Part shown: positions 7,528-14,574 of the stretch, piece by piece | Numbering within the stretch: position 1 is the stretch's first letter | How the letters are laid out: each line of letters opens with the position of its first letter | Assembly (NCBI GenBank): GCA_001773255.1 | Contig: MEWF01000001.1 | Location: forward strand, 22,677-47,581 | Direction: 5' to 3' | DNA from: a candidate division WWE3 bacterium RIFOXYC2_FULL_42_13 | GTDB lineage: Bacteria; Patescibacteriota; WWE3; UBA101185; UBA10185 | Length of the DNA: 24,905 bases | Translations under genes and position numbers: made by a program | The notes under the pieces: model-generated | What the model was told of the DNA's origin: nothing | Seen by the model: only the letters and a program-made list of their open reading frames with translations | Database searches by the model: none

Positions 7528-8660
7528 TTTTTTAGAACTTCCCCGTAAACTTCAAGTGTTTTGGCTGCGGCTTTTTCCCAAGTATATTCTTTCCTTAATT
7601 CTTGGGCAATTTGAGGTCTTGGAGCCTTTAGCTGGGTTTTAATTGCGTCTGCTATCGAATCCACACTGCCGGGATCGCAGTAGGAAGCGTAGTCTTTTAG
7701 ATACTCGCGTGCTCTCTCACCAGAGGCGACGGCGTTTGCTCCGCAAAAAAGAGCCTCCAGACTGGTTAAACCGGTAGTTTCAAACCAGCTTGCGCTAACC
7801 CCGACCTTAGCATTTCGATAATAGGCGGGCATTTCCTGATATGGAACCTTCTCAATGTGGTGGATCCAGGTGTTCTCAGTTTTCTTCTGATTGAAAAGTC
7901 TGCCGTACTCGAAGTGTTTTAATCCTGTAGACACCCCGATAAGAACGAGCTGCAAGTCTTCTCCCGATTCTTTTCTCAATTTTTCGACGGCGGAAATTAT
8001 ATTCAGTTGATTCTTTCTGGGTTCAATACGCCCGACGCAGATAATGTAATCCTTTAAGTTGAGCGGATTTTTTATTTCACCCCCGGCGTCAGGTTCAATA
8101 AAATTTTTGCTAACGCCGTTCGGAACTTTTATTGCGTCTATTTTTACTCCGAATGTTTTTTCCAAATCCCTAGTTTCAAGGTCCGTCTGAACTAAAACTT
8201 TCTGCGACATTTCCAACACTTCCTTCTGCATTTTTTGAAATCCGTGCGTGACACTTAAAATAGTAGGTTTAATTTTTTTAGGGTCGGTTAATGATCTGTA
8301 AACATTTTTAAAGGTATCGCGGTGAAATTGGTTTTTGAAAAGAACCTTAGAAATTCTGCGGAAATCGAACACGTATTCGTCGTCGAATCTCTTCACTTCC
8401 CCGATGTTGTGGTGTATGGGAGATAAAATTATGGGTTTTCCGGCCTCGAAGGCCTTTTTGGCGTACAAATAGGTCTCCGGCGTCCAGTCCAGTTGAAACA
8501 GATGGATGAGATCGTAGTTTTGGGGAATAAAATCCTCATCCGTTTTAATCTCGACATCGACACCGAGGATTCTTAGTTCACGCGCGGTGTTCTCGATCTG
8601 TACTTTATCTCCGCCTCCGTGCTCCATCAGATGATATCTTCCTAACATCAGTATTTTCAT
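7509..8660 (-). CDS. GT4 family glycosyltransferase
   Basis: A 383-residue GT-B fold transferase without membrane helices, expected to add a sugar from a nucleotide donor to a lipid-linked chain at the cytoplasmic face. The N-terminal glycine-rich loop reads HGGGDKVQIENTARELR (14-30), the C-terminal Rossmann half begins ICVGRIEPRKNQ (207-218), and the donor-binding E-x7-E motif is ETTGLTSLE (Glu294, Glu302). PNGVSKNF (180-187) marks the interdomain region. It starts by an ATGA overlap with the preceding GT4 at 8657-8660 and its own end overlaps the ligase fusion by 19 nt, so it lies in the middle of a tightly coupled operon. The substrate cannot be told from sequence. Confidence 0.92.
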   Translation of the reverse strand: MKILMLGRYHLMEHGGGDKVQIENTARELRILGVDVEIKTDEDFIPQNYDLIHLFQLDWTPETYLYAKKAFEAGKPIILSPIHHNIGEVKRFDDEYVFDFRRISKVLFKNQFHRDTFKNVYRSLTDPKKIKPTILSVTHGFQKMQKEVLEMSQKVLVQTDLETRDLEKTFGVKIDAIKVPNGVSKNFIEPDAGGEIKNPLNLKDYIICVGRIEPRKNQLNIISAVEKLRKESGEDLQLVLIGVSTGLKHFEYGRLFNQKKTENTWIHHIEKVPYQEMPAYYRNAKVGVSASWFETTGLTSLEALFCGANAVASGERAREYLKDYASYCDPGSVDSIADAIKTQLKAPRPQIAQELRKEYTWEKAAAKTLEVYGEVLKKWQKSQ

Positions 8661-9805
8661 TTTTTGTTCAACAGCCTTTCGTATAGAGAAACGTAGCTGT
8701 TGATAAAAGCGTCGATAGTGAACAGCTCAGTAACTCTTTGTTTACCCTGAAGATGGGGTCCCTGCTCATTATTTACATATTTTTCGTAGGCCTCAATCAT
8801 CTTTTCCGAAAGGTCGGATGGGTCTCCGGCACGGAAGTAAGTAACTGTGTCTCCTGCAACCTCCTTTAGTACCTCAAGGTCCGAACATATAACAGGAAGT
8901 CCAAAGTACATGGCTTCGATAAGCACCAGTCCGAAACCTTCGGCCAGCGTGGGAAACACGAAAAAATCGAAGGCAGAATAAAGTTTCGCCAGATCCTCAG
9001 GAGGAAATTCTCCCGTAAAAATAACTTTATCGCCGATACCTTTTGAAATAGCTAACTGCCTGATTTCACTTTCCAGCTCCCCTCCTCCGGCAATAAATAA
9101 AACAAAGTCCTTGGCATGATACATGTCGGTGCCCAAAAACTTTTTGTAGGCATCCAATAAAATATCGTGTCCTTTTTCGCGGGATATCCTGCCGATATTC
9201 CCGAACACAAAAGCATTTTTGTTTATCCCGTATCTCTTTCTTATCTCCTCTTCATAATCCGTTTTGGTAATTTGGGAGATGGTGAGTTTCGTTATATCAA
9301 GACCGTTCGGTATCACAACAATCTTATCTTTGTTTATACCTTCTTTTATTTTTACCCTTTTTTTTGATTCAGTAAGAGCTATCTCGGCGTCCGAAAAACG
9401 GTTGACTATAAAGCTGTAAAAAAGGGTGTCTACCTTGCGTTTGGTAGGACTTATCTTCCACTCTGAAATGGGTGTGTGAACGTGGGTTATTTTGACCGGA
9501 GTATGGGCATTTCTGGCCGCAACAAGAGCATTGGCCGCTGCCTTTAGTTCGTGCGCATGAATAACTTCGATCTGTTTTTCTTTTAAAAAATCGGTCAGTT
9601 CGTCGATGTACACACGGTCGAAATCGGAAGAAATACTTTTCCTGAAAACTTTCGCCCCCACTTCTTCATAAATATCCGCGGGCTTGCCAACCGGACACCA
9701 GACGTAAACTTCGTTTCCCACACTAAGCATACCTTTCACAAGATCCAAAACGTGCTGTTCCATTCCTCCCTGTTTCGATGAGTTGTGTGTGTAAAGAATT
9801 TTCAT
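8657..9805 (-). CDS. GT4 family glycosyltransferase
   Basis: A 382-residue GT-B enzyme. The acceptor-side loop is SKQGGMEQHVLDLVKGM (10-26), IHAHELKAAANAL (82-94) gives the usual HaH motif, and the donor half opens NIGRISREKGHDILLDAY (203-220). AGGGELESEIRQLA (239-252) and AEGFGLVLIEAM (288-299, with Glu289 and Glu297 as E-x7-E) complete the classic GT4 set. Every hallmark is present, so this is the most standard of the GT4 proteins in the window. It is joined by ATGA overlaps to both neighbours (8657-8660 and 9802-9805). Role: adding one sugar during chain assembly in the cytoplasm; specificity unknown. Confidence 0.94.
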   Translation of the reverse strand: MKILYTHNSSKQGGMEQHVLDLVKGMLSVGNEVYVWCPVGKPADIYEEVGAKVFRKSISSDFDRVYIDELTDFLKEKQIEVIHAHELKAAANALVAARNAHTPVKITHVHTPISEWKISPTKRKVDTLFYSFIVNRFSDAEIALTESKKRVKIKEGINKDKIVVIPNGLDITKLTISQITKTDYEEEIRKRYGINKNAFVFGNIGRISREKGHDILLDAYKKFLGTDMYHAKDFVLFIAGGGELESEIRQLAISKGIGDKVIFTGEFPPEDLAKLYSAFDFFVFPTLAEGFGLVLIEAMYFGLPVICSDLEVLKEVAGDTVTYFRAGDPSDLSEKMIEAYEKYVNNEQGPHLQGKQRVTELFTIDAFINSYVSLYERLLNKK

Positions 9806-11019
9806 CTTTTTATTAGGTCGCCGATAATTCTCAGCATTCTCTCGACTTTTCCGTCCCAGTCATTGTTTTTTGCGACCTTCTGTCTCGCGATTCGTTTTTC
9901 GTCTTCATCCTCTTCCAACGCTTTTCTAACGAACTGAGAAAATTCGTTATAGCTTTTTGCTATATAACAAACATCGGCGAAGGGGGCGTAAGCCGGAAGG
10001 TCTGTAACTATGGTGGGCAATCCTGCTGCAAGTCCCTCATGAAATTTTACAGGAAAACACCCTCCGACAGTGTAATCGTTAAGTTTGTAAGGAATTATTG
10101 TAGCGTCGAACGCGGCAACGTACTTATGAATTTCGGAAAATGGTTTGGTGCCGAGAAAGTGTAAGTTAGGCAGTCCTCCCAACCCGAGCTCCTCTAACGA
10201 TCCCTCTCTATCTTTTAACGCGATAGGACCGATGATAACAAATGAGAATGTCGGATAATCGGTCACGATCTTTTTCATAAGCTCCCTATCGAACTTGTAA
10301 TCATCAACTGCCCCATAAAAACCCACAATGGGGTGCGGGATGTCTCTTATATCCTCGGGAAATTCTTTTATGCGTTCTTTGATGCCGGCAAATTTTGGGA
10401 AGTCACCGACGTTCGGTGTGAAGTAAACATTGGAATTAAATTTTTTAAGTTTGTTTACCAGACCGGGAGCTGTTGAAAAGACAACATTGGCTCTCATGGC
10501 AAGTCCCTGCTCTTTTTTATTAATAGCTTCTTTTTTCTCGGGAGTGCTGTATTTAGGAAAACCCGCGTAATTATCTACACAGTCGTAAACAAGGAAATCG
10601 TGCTCGATATATTTCAGGTAATTCTCGAGACCGGCAATTTCAACATGATAGACCCAAAGTATAGTCGCACGGTCGGGGTTAAAAAAGTTCTTAGTGGCTT
10701 TTTGAATAGACTTGGCATGAAATTCCGCATGTTTTTCGTGTGCGGGCGAAAAATCCAAAGGAGAGTAGACCACCGTATTTCCTGTTTTTTGTTTTTTTGT
10801 GAGAAGTTTTAAAAGACTCCATTTGCCGTGTAGTACCTGACGCATAAAGAGACGCCCGGTGTTAATAGGGGGGTCGACAAACAACACGTTGTGTCCTAGC
10901 TTCTCCAACCTTGTCATGACGTGCTTTTTGTTCGTCCAGAGGGGATAGTCCCAAAGTTGGTTCGAAAGGCAGATTATGTTGTATTTTTCACCTTGCTGAT
11001 GCATATGCCGGATCCGCAC
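9802..11019 (-). CDS. GT-B glycosyltransferase, teichuronic-acid-type (TuaH-like)
   Basis: A 405-residue GT-B protein of a less common branch. It opens NIICLSNQLWDYPLWTNKKH (14-33), contains VYDCVDNYAGF and NVVFSTAPGLVNKL, and in the donor half has PIVGFYGAVDDYKFD, FVIIGPIALKD, LHFLGTKPFSEIHKYVAAFD and FPVKFHEGLAAGLPTIVTDLP. This set, with 'YDxxDnyagF' followed by 'tapglv', is seen in TuaH-like transferases. The start is ambiguous: GTG at 11019 has AGGA 5 nt upstream, while ATG at 11004 (codon 6) has GGAT 7 nt upstream; the fold begins after both. The 69 nt between this gene and the preceding GT-C gene hold no clear terminator but could hold a promoter. It leads a four-gene string ending in the ligase fusion. 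Confidence 0.85.
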   Translation of the reverse strand: MRIRHMHQQGEKYNIICLSNQLWDYPLWTNKKHVMTRLEKLGHNVLFVDPPINTGRLFMRQVLHGKWSLLKLLTKKQKTGNTVVYSPLDFSPAHEKHAEFHAKSIQKATKNFFNPDRATILWVYHVEIAGLENYLKYIEHDFLVYDCVDNYAGFPKYSTPEKKEAINKKEQGLAMRANVVFSTAPGLVNKLKKFNSNVYFTPNVGDFPKFAGIKERIKEFPEDIRDIPHPIVGFYGAVDDYKFDRELMKKIVTDYPTFSFVIIGPIALKDREGSLEELGLGGLPNLHFLGTKPFSEIHKYVAAFDATIIPYKLNDYTVGGCFPVKFHEGLAAGLPTIVTDLPAYAPFADVCYIAKSYNEFSQFVRKALEEDEDEKRIARQKVAKNNDWDGKVERMLRIIGDLIKR

Positions 11020-11088
11020 AATATCCTATCATTATTAGATAATTCAGTCTAACAGACGTTGAGGTCATTTTAGTCTATTTTTTTCCGA

Positions 11089-12462
11089 CTATAAACACTT
11101 TGGACAGGCGGAAGCCATTACTCCGAGTTTTACTAACACCCTTCTGATATCAAATAAAAACTGCGAGTCCTTTATAGACCATAGCCACGAAGTATTTTCA
11201 AACCCCAGATCATAGGCCGCGTGCCATATTCCGTCGAAAAATAGTAAACCGTAAATTTCTATAAATACGGACAATCCGAATAAAACGATAAAGAGCTTCT
11301 TTGTCTTTTCAAAATATACGGAATTAATGTAAGGAATCATTAAAAAGATAAAGTAAGGAAGGACGTCGCTCGACATCCTATATCCGAACGACCATCCTCC
11401 ATACCAGTGCTTCCAAAGGCTGATTACCAGCGTATGCAAAAGGATGATGAGAGAAAAAACTTTGTATAAATTGACCTGTTCAACTTTATACTTTACTGCA
11501 AGGTACAAACCGTAAAGTGAAAAAAGCAGAACCGGAGAAAAAATTAAAATTCCTTTGCTCGGAGAAAGCCACACTCCCAGAAAACTTATGGGAAACGGCG
11601 AAAGCCACGAACGGAAAAGTTGGTCGGAGTAACCCTGGTTTTGGATGTCGTAGTAATAAACGGAGTTATACCAAAGAAAGAATGAGGCCGCGATGACAAG
11701 ACCGGAAGTGAATGATACGGCCGACTTAAACAGATTGCCGGTTTTGTGAAAGTTGGTAAAAACCAAATAAAACTCGATTAATAAAATAGGGAGCCCGGCA
11801 GTCGGACGCGACAGAAAAGCGAAACCGAAAAATAGACCTGACAAAAGCATGTTTGTGTAGACACTTTGGTTTTTTTGGTGCTTCAGGAAAAAGTAAATAC
11901 CCAGAATAGAGAGCAATTGTAGTGTTCCGTGCTGCCACATCGCCTGCGAAAGCATGGCGAAGTTAACGGTGGCGAATAAATATACGGCGGTAAGAATAGC
12001 GGCTCTTCTCTCATCCAAATTAAACCCCTCGCGGAGAGTTTTGAACATGAACAAACCTGCCAAAGCCATGATAATTGCACCCGACAGATGGTTTAATAAT
12101 GCCAGGTTGTCCCATGTAATCGGCATGTTGAAAATAAGAGGTACCACAAAAATAGGGATTGAGATGACCGAAGTGATTATCGGAAAAGCCGTTATGTAAT
12201 GTCCGTCTACTTTTCTTAAATAGAAGGGTGTCAGATCTTTTTGAAAATCTTTGTCGTCGGGGTGCGGGTACCTGTCCCTCATCATTACATAATATTTATC
12301 GAGGTAAAGTGTGCGGTCTTTAATTATTGAGATAGTTGTGAAAATAGAAGGTACTGTGTCTTCGCTTTGAATTACCAGTGAGTTAATACTGCGAAAGCCG
12401 GGGATCAAAAACGGAACAAAAAAAACCGCGAGAGAGATTAAAAATATCTTAAGTTGCGTCAT
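11089..12462 (-). CDS. Polytopic membrane protein, GT-C glycosyltransferase-like
   Basis: A 457-residue protein with about ten membrane helices. The first outer loop carries QSEDTVPSIFTT (32-43), an acidic Glu-Asp pair in the place where GT-C enzymes keep their catalytic acid, followed by YLDKYYVMMRDRYPHPDDKD. Later marks are GHYITAFPI, FLSRPTAGLPIL, LSPSKGILIFSPVL and HWYGGWSFGYRMSSDVLPYFI. The last two recur in uncharacterised bacterial membrane proteins usually labelled glycosyltransferase family 39-like. It probably uses a polyprenyl-phosphate sugar at the outer face of the membrane; this is family inference. It has its own TATAAT box and no Shine-Dalgarno, and is insulated from the gene upstream by a terminator. 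The C-terminus (SACPKCL) ends with a CPKC pair that could bind metal or be chance. Confidence 0.75.
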   Translation of the reverse strand: MTQLKIFLISLAVFFVPFLIPGFRSINSLVIQSEDTVPSIFTTISIIKDRTLYLDKYYVMMRDRYPHPDDKDFQKDLTPFYLRKVDGHYITAFPIITSVISIPIFVVPLIFNMPITWDNLALLNHLSGAIIMALAGLFMFKTLREGFNLDERRAAILTAVYLFATVNFAMLSQAMWQHGTLQLLSILGIYFFLKHQKNQSVYTNMLLSGLFFGFAFLSRPTAGLPILLIEFYLVFTNFHKTGNLFKSAVSFTSGLVIAASFFLWYNSVYYYDIQNQGYSDQLFRSWLSPFPISFLGVWLSPSKGILIFSPVLLFSLYGLYLAVKYKVEQVNLYKVFSLIILLHTLVISLWKHWYGGWSFGYRMSSDVLPYFIFLMIPYINSVYFEKTKKLFIVLFGLSVFIEIYGLLFFDGIWHAAYDLGFENTSWLWSIKDSQFLFDIRRVLVKLGVMASACPKCL

Positions 12463-12471
12463 TGTGGATTA

Positions 12472-12477
12472 ATTATA
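12472..12477 (-). promoter_or_regulatory. Consensus -10 box (TATAAT) 9 nt before the GT-C start codon
   Basis: A perfect TATAAT reads toward the GT-C gene with only 9 nt between it and the ATG at 12462. Transcription would start within a few bases of the ATG, giving a leaderless or nearly leaderless mRNA. No Shine-Dalgarno is present in the 20 nt before the ATG. The -35 region is unconvincing. It lies just after the strong minus-strand terminator at 12501-12543, as expected for a fresh transcription unit. Confidence 0.5.
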
Positions 12478-12500
12478 TCGCAGTAGGGGTATGCGGAACA

Positions 12501-12543
12501 GGAAGAAAAAGGGGCTAAAAGATTGAGCGGTCTTTTTAGCCCC
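12501..12543 (-). terminator. Rho-independent terminator after the zinc-finger gene
   Basis: On the minus strand GGGGCTAAAA (12543-12534) pairs perfectly with TTTTAGCCCC (12520-12511), a 10-bp stem around a 13-nt loop, and is followed by TTTTTCTTCC (12510-12501). Read the other way there is no T tract, so it works only for minus-strand transcription. It ends the small zinc-finger gene transcript and separates it from the GT-C gene downstream. This is the clearest terminator in the window. Confidence 0.88.
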
Positions 12544-12550
12544 CGGGGTA

Positions 12551-12585
12551 CTGTGGTAGGGATAGGAGGAGAACCATTACCACAG
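12551..12585 (-). other. 3' UTR stem-loop with pyrimidine-rich loop, possible anti-SD element
   Basis: On the minus strand CTGTGGTA and TACCACAG form a perfect 8-bp stem around a 19-nt loop. The loop reads ATGGTTCTCCTCCTATCCC and contains TTCTCC, which is exactly complementary to GGAGAA in the Shine-Dalgarno region of the zinc-finger gene upstream (12783-12788). It lies between the stop codon of that gene (12607) and the terminator. The structure is seen directly; regulation by pairing is inference. Confidence 0.55.
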
Positions 12586-12606
12586 CGGATGATGTCTATA
12601 GTGATA

Positions 12607-12777
12607 CTACACACCCGGAAGTTTGGGTTGAATTTTCCGCTGTTGCTGCTGCTTCCGATAGGTCTTCTTTTTCACACAATTGCCATCCAGATGGTGGCGA
12701 AGTTCACGAATGGTAAGAGCCCCCGGAATATTTTGCAAGCAGTTGGGACATACAGACACAACCCTACTATCACTCAT
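12607..12777 (-). CDS. Small C2HC zinc-finger-like basic protein, 56 residues
   Basis: Not a recognised named gene. The ATG at 12777 is preceded by AAGGGAG with a 7-nt spacer, among the strongest Shine-Dalgarnos in the window. The 56-codon frame ends at a TAG and is followed by a stem-loop and a strong terminator, so the unit is complete. The protein begins MSDSRVVSVCPNC; Cys10 and Cys13 form a CPxC knuckle, and RELRHHLDGNC supplies His28 or His29 and Cys34, giving C-x2-C-x15-H-x4-C, the spacing of C2HC zinc fingers. After Cys34 comes a very basic tail, KKKTYRKQQQQRKIQPK, suited to RNA or DNA binding. The function is unknown; a nucleic-acid-binding regulator of the surrounding envelope genes is inference. 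The alternative is a chance frame antisense to a plus-strand frame, but SD, motif and terminator together argue against it. Confidence 0.72.
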   Translation of the reverse strand: MSDSRVVSVCPNCLQNIPGALTIRELRHHLDGNCVKKKTYRKQQQQRKIQPKLPGV

Positions 12778-12807
12778 TTCTCTTCTCCCTTCTTTTAGGA
12801 TAACCGA

Positions 12808-12836
12808 ATGTTAACACAACTAGTTTGCGGTATCAA
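12808..12836 (-). promoter_or_regulatory. Putative promoter of the small zinc-finger gene
   Basis: TTGATA (12836-12831, 5 of 6 matches to TTGACA) and TAACAT (12813-12808, 4 of 6 matches to TATAAT) are 17 nt apart and point toward the zinc-finger gene. The predicted leader is about 24 nt and contains the AAGGGAG Shine-Dalgarno (12791-12785). The -35 lies against the stop codon of the preceding GNAT/GT4 gene and inside a 7-bp inverted repeat, TAGTTTG/CAAACTA (12821-12840), which could act as an operator or as an mRNA 3' end structure. Confidence 0.4.
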
Positions 12837-12837
12837 A

Positions 12838-14574
12838 CTATGGGGTTTTACTAACCTGTTCTAGCTCCTCAGCGGATATCAAGTCCCAGTCGTACCCCCG
12901 CACGAAATTCAAGGCCTTCGATTTCATATTGTCCAAAATTTGCTGATTTTTGAGGGCGGATATAAGTTTATCAGCGAAACTGACCTTGTCTCCGAGTTTT
13001 ATACCGCAGTAATTGTCCCCCCACACAGCATCTAATTCGGGAAGGGAGTAGGCAAACACGGGCACACTTGCTGCCATTGCCTCTCCTATAGCTATTGCCC
13101 AATTCTCTTCATAAGTCGGCAACAAAAACAATTTGGCGCTTGCCAGCTCTCTTACTTTTGTCTCGAAATCATATATAGCACCTCTGAATATAATATTTTT
13201 ATCCAATCCTCTGTCTAACACTCTCTTCCTTGCCTCTTCTCCGTCTATTCCCGCACCGATTACTACAAGTTTCGCGTCAGGCAGTTCTTTAATGACCGTT
13301 TCCCAGATATCTATTAGGTCAAAAACCCCCTTTACCGCCTGGAGCCTTTTCAAAAAAACCGCATCGTATTTTTTTTCCTCGACACGATCGGAAACCTTCT
13401 TCATGTCGGAAAAATTAACACCGCACTTCACAGCGCCTACTTTTTTGATAAAAAATTTGGCAAAAAAATCATTCTTTATCTGATCTCTCGTAGAATCTGA
13501 GACTGCCAGTATTCGATCCGCAAACAGACATGCGATATACAAACTTATCCTTTCGCTTACCAAAAACAAAAAGGAGTTCGTAAACGTAGATTGTTTCCTA
13601 CCCCACCACTTGTAGGGAGGCAGCCAATGTACAACAACTGCCCACTTTAAAGACTTGCCTCTTTTTATCTTTAACAAAAAACCCGGCAGCACATCGTATA
13701 TCTGCTCGTTGGTGCTATAAACTATGTCGATCTTACTGCCGGTTAAGCTTTTAGGTAAAAACATGCTATAAAACGATTTGTATAGAAAGTCTGACCTTCC
13801 GGAGCTCGTCGTAGGCCTTATGTAGTGCGGCACAACTTTGAGATTAAAGTCAGAACAAAGTTTATATCCTCCCTTGCTACTCAATAAATGAATTATCAGC
13901 CCCCTTGAAGACCAGCCCTTAGCGATCTCTATGAAACGCGTTTCTCCTCCCGCCACCCCGGGGTTATTCTCATCTATGCCATTTGCGATAAACAATGCTG
14001 TTTTCTTTTTGTCCGTTCCGGAAACTATGGGCAAATACATTTCAATAGTGTCAAACTTTTTGTCGCCAAAGGATTTATCTTGCTTTATCACCTTGTGCTG
14101 CTTAAACCCGGTTTTTTTATACAGCTCTATTGCTCCGGGATTATTCTCCCAAACGTATAATCTTATCCCGGACATCGCTCCGTAAGACGAAGCGATTTCT
14201 ATTATCTTTTGTGTAAGTTTCAGCCCTAATCCCTTCCCTCTGCTTTCCTCGGAAACCCAGATACCGTATTCTGCAATAAACGAACCGTCGGATTGTTTAT
14301 CCCTCAAAATCGCGAAACAGTGTCCCAATATCTTCCCGTCTTCTATAGCTATAACAGAAAAAGATACAGATTTGTAATAAATCCTACTGAGGATAGCCCT
14401 TATTAAAGGGGATGTAGAACCGAATAAACCACCCTGCGCCAACAACCATTTTAAGGATATGTGCTTTAGACCGAGCCAATATAGGTCGATAAAGTGTTTA
14501 CCAGAACCCAACTTGTCGTAGGAAGAATGTAAGCGATGGAAATCAGTTAGTTTAAGCGGTCTGATCTCTAGCAT
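12838..14574 (-). CDS. GNAT N-acetyltransferase fused to GT4 glycosyltransferase
   Basis: A 578-residue two-domain protein. Residues 1 to about 183 are a GNAT acetyltransferase: IAIEDGKILGHCF (75-87), the acetyl-CoA loop SRGKGLG inside GIWVSEESRGKGLGLKLTQ (104-122), and NNPGAIELYKKTGF (144-157), the usual end of the fold. From about 190 a GT4 enzyme follows, with a glycine-rich loop GVAGGETRFIEIA (206-218), a donor half starting AVFLKRLQAVKG (405-416), VVIGAG, and the E-x7-E motif EENWAIAIGE (Glu490, Glu498). The usual 'GR..xxKG' is KRLQAVKG, a mild change. It overlaps the DegT aminotransferase by 7 nt. A protein that acetylates an amino sugar and transfers it would fit that neighbour; the coupling is inference. 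It is the last gene before the zinc-finger unit. Confidence 0.88.
   Translation of the reverse strand: MLEIRPLKLTDFHRLHSSYDKLGSGKHFIDLYWLGLKHISLKWLLAQGGLFGSTSPLIRAILSRIYYKSVSFSVIAIEDGKILGHCFAILRDKQSDGSFIAEYGIWVSEESRGKGLGLKLTQKIIEIASSYGAMSGIRLYVWENNPGAIELYKKTGFKQHKVIKQDKSFGDKKFDTIEMYLPIVSGTDKKKTALFIANGIDENNPGVAGGETRFIEIAKGWSSRGLIIHLLSSKGGYKLCSDFNLKVVPHYIRPTTSSGRSDFLYKSFYSMFLPKSLTGSKIDIVYSTNEQIYDVLPGFLLKIKRGKSLKWAVVVHWLPPYKWWGRKQSTFTNSFLFLVSERISLYIACLFADRILAVSDSTRDQIKNDFFAKFFIKKVGAVKCGVNFSDMKKVSDRVEEKKYDAVFLKRLQAVKGVFDLIDIWETVIKELPDAKLVVIGAGIDGEEARKRVLDRGLDKNIIFRGAIYDFETKVRELASAKLFLLPTYEENWAIAIGEAMAASVPVFAYSLPELDAVWGDNYCGIKLGDKVSFADKLISALKNQQILDNMKSKALNFVRGYDWDLISAEELEQVSKTP

Noticed and set aside
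12521..12533. Bidirectional terminator at the 12501-12543 hairpin
   Set aside because: On the plus strand the stem is followed by CGGGGTACTG with no T tract, so only minus-strand termination is supported.
12523..12798. Plus-strand frame of 91 codons in the intergenic region between the two GT genes
   Set aside because: It runs antisense through the terminator, the 3' UTR stem-loop and the small zinc-finger gene, and its product has no recognisable motif. The minus-strand reading has SD, motif and terminator.
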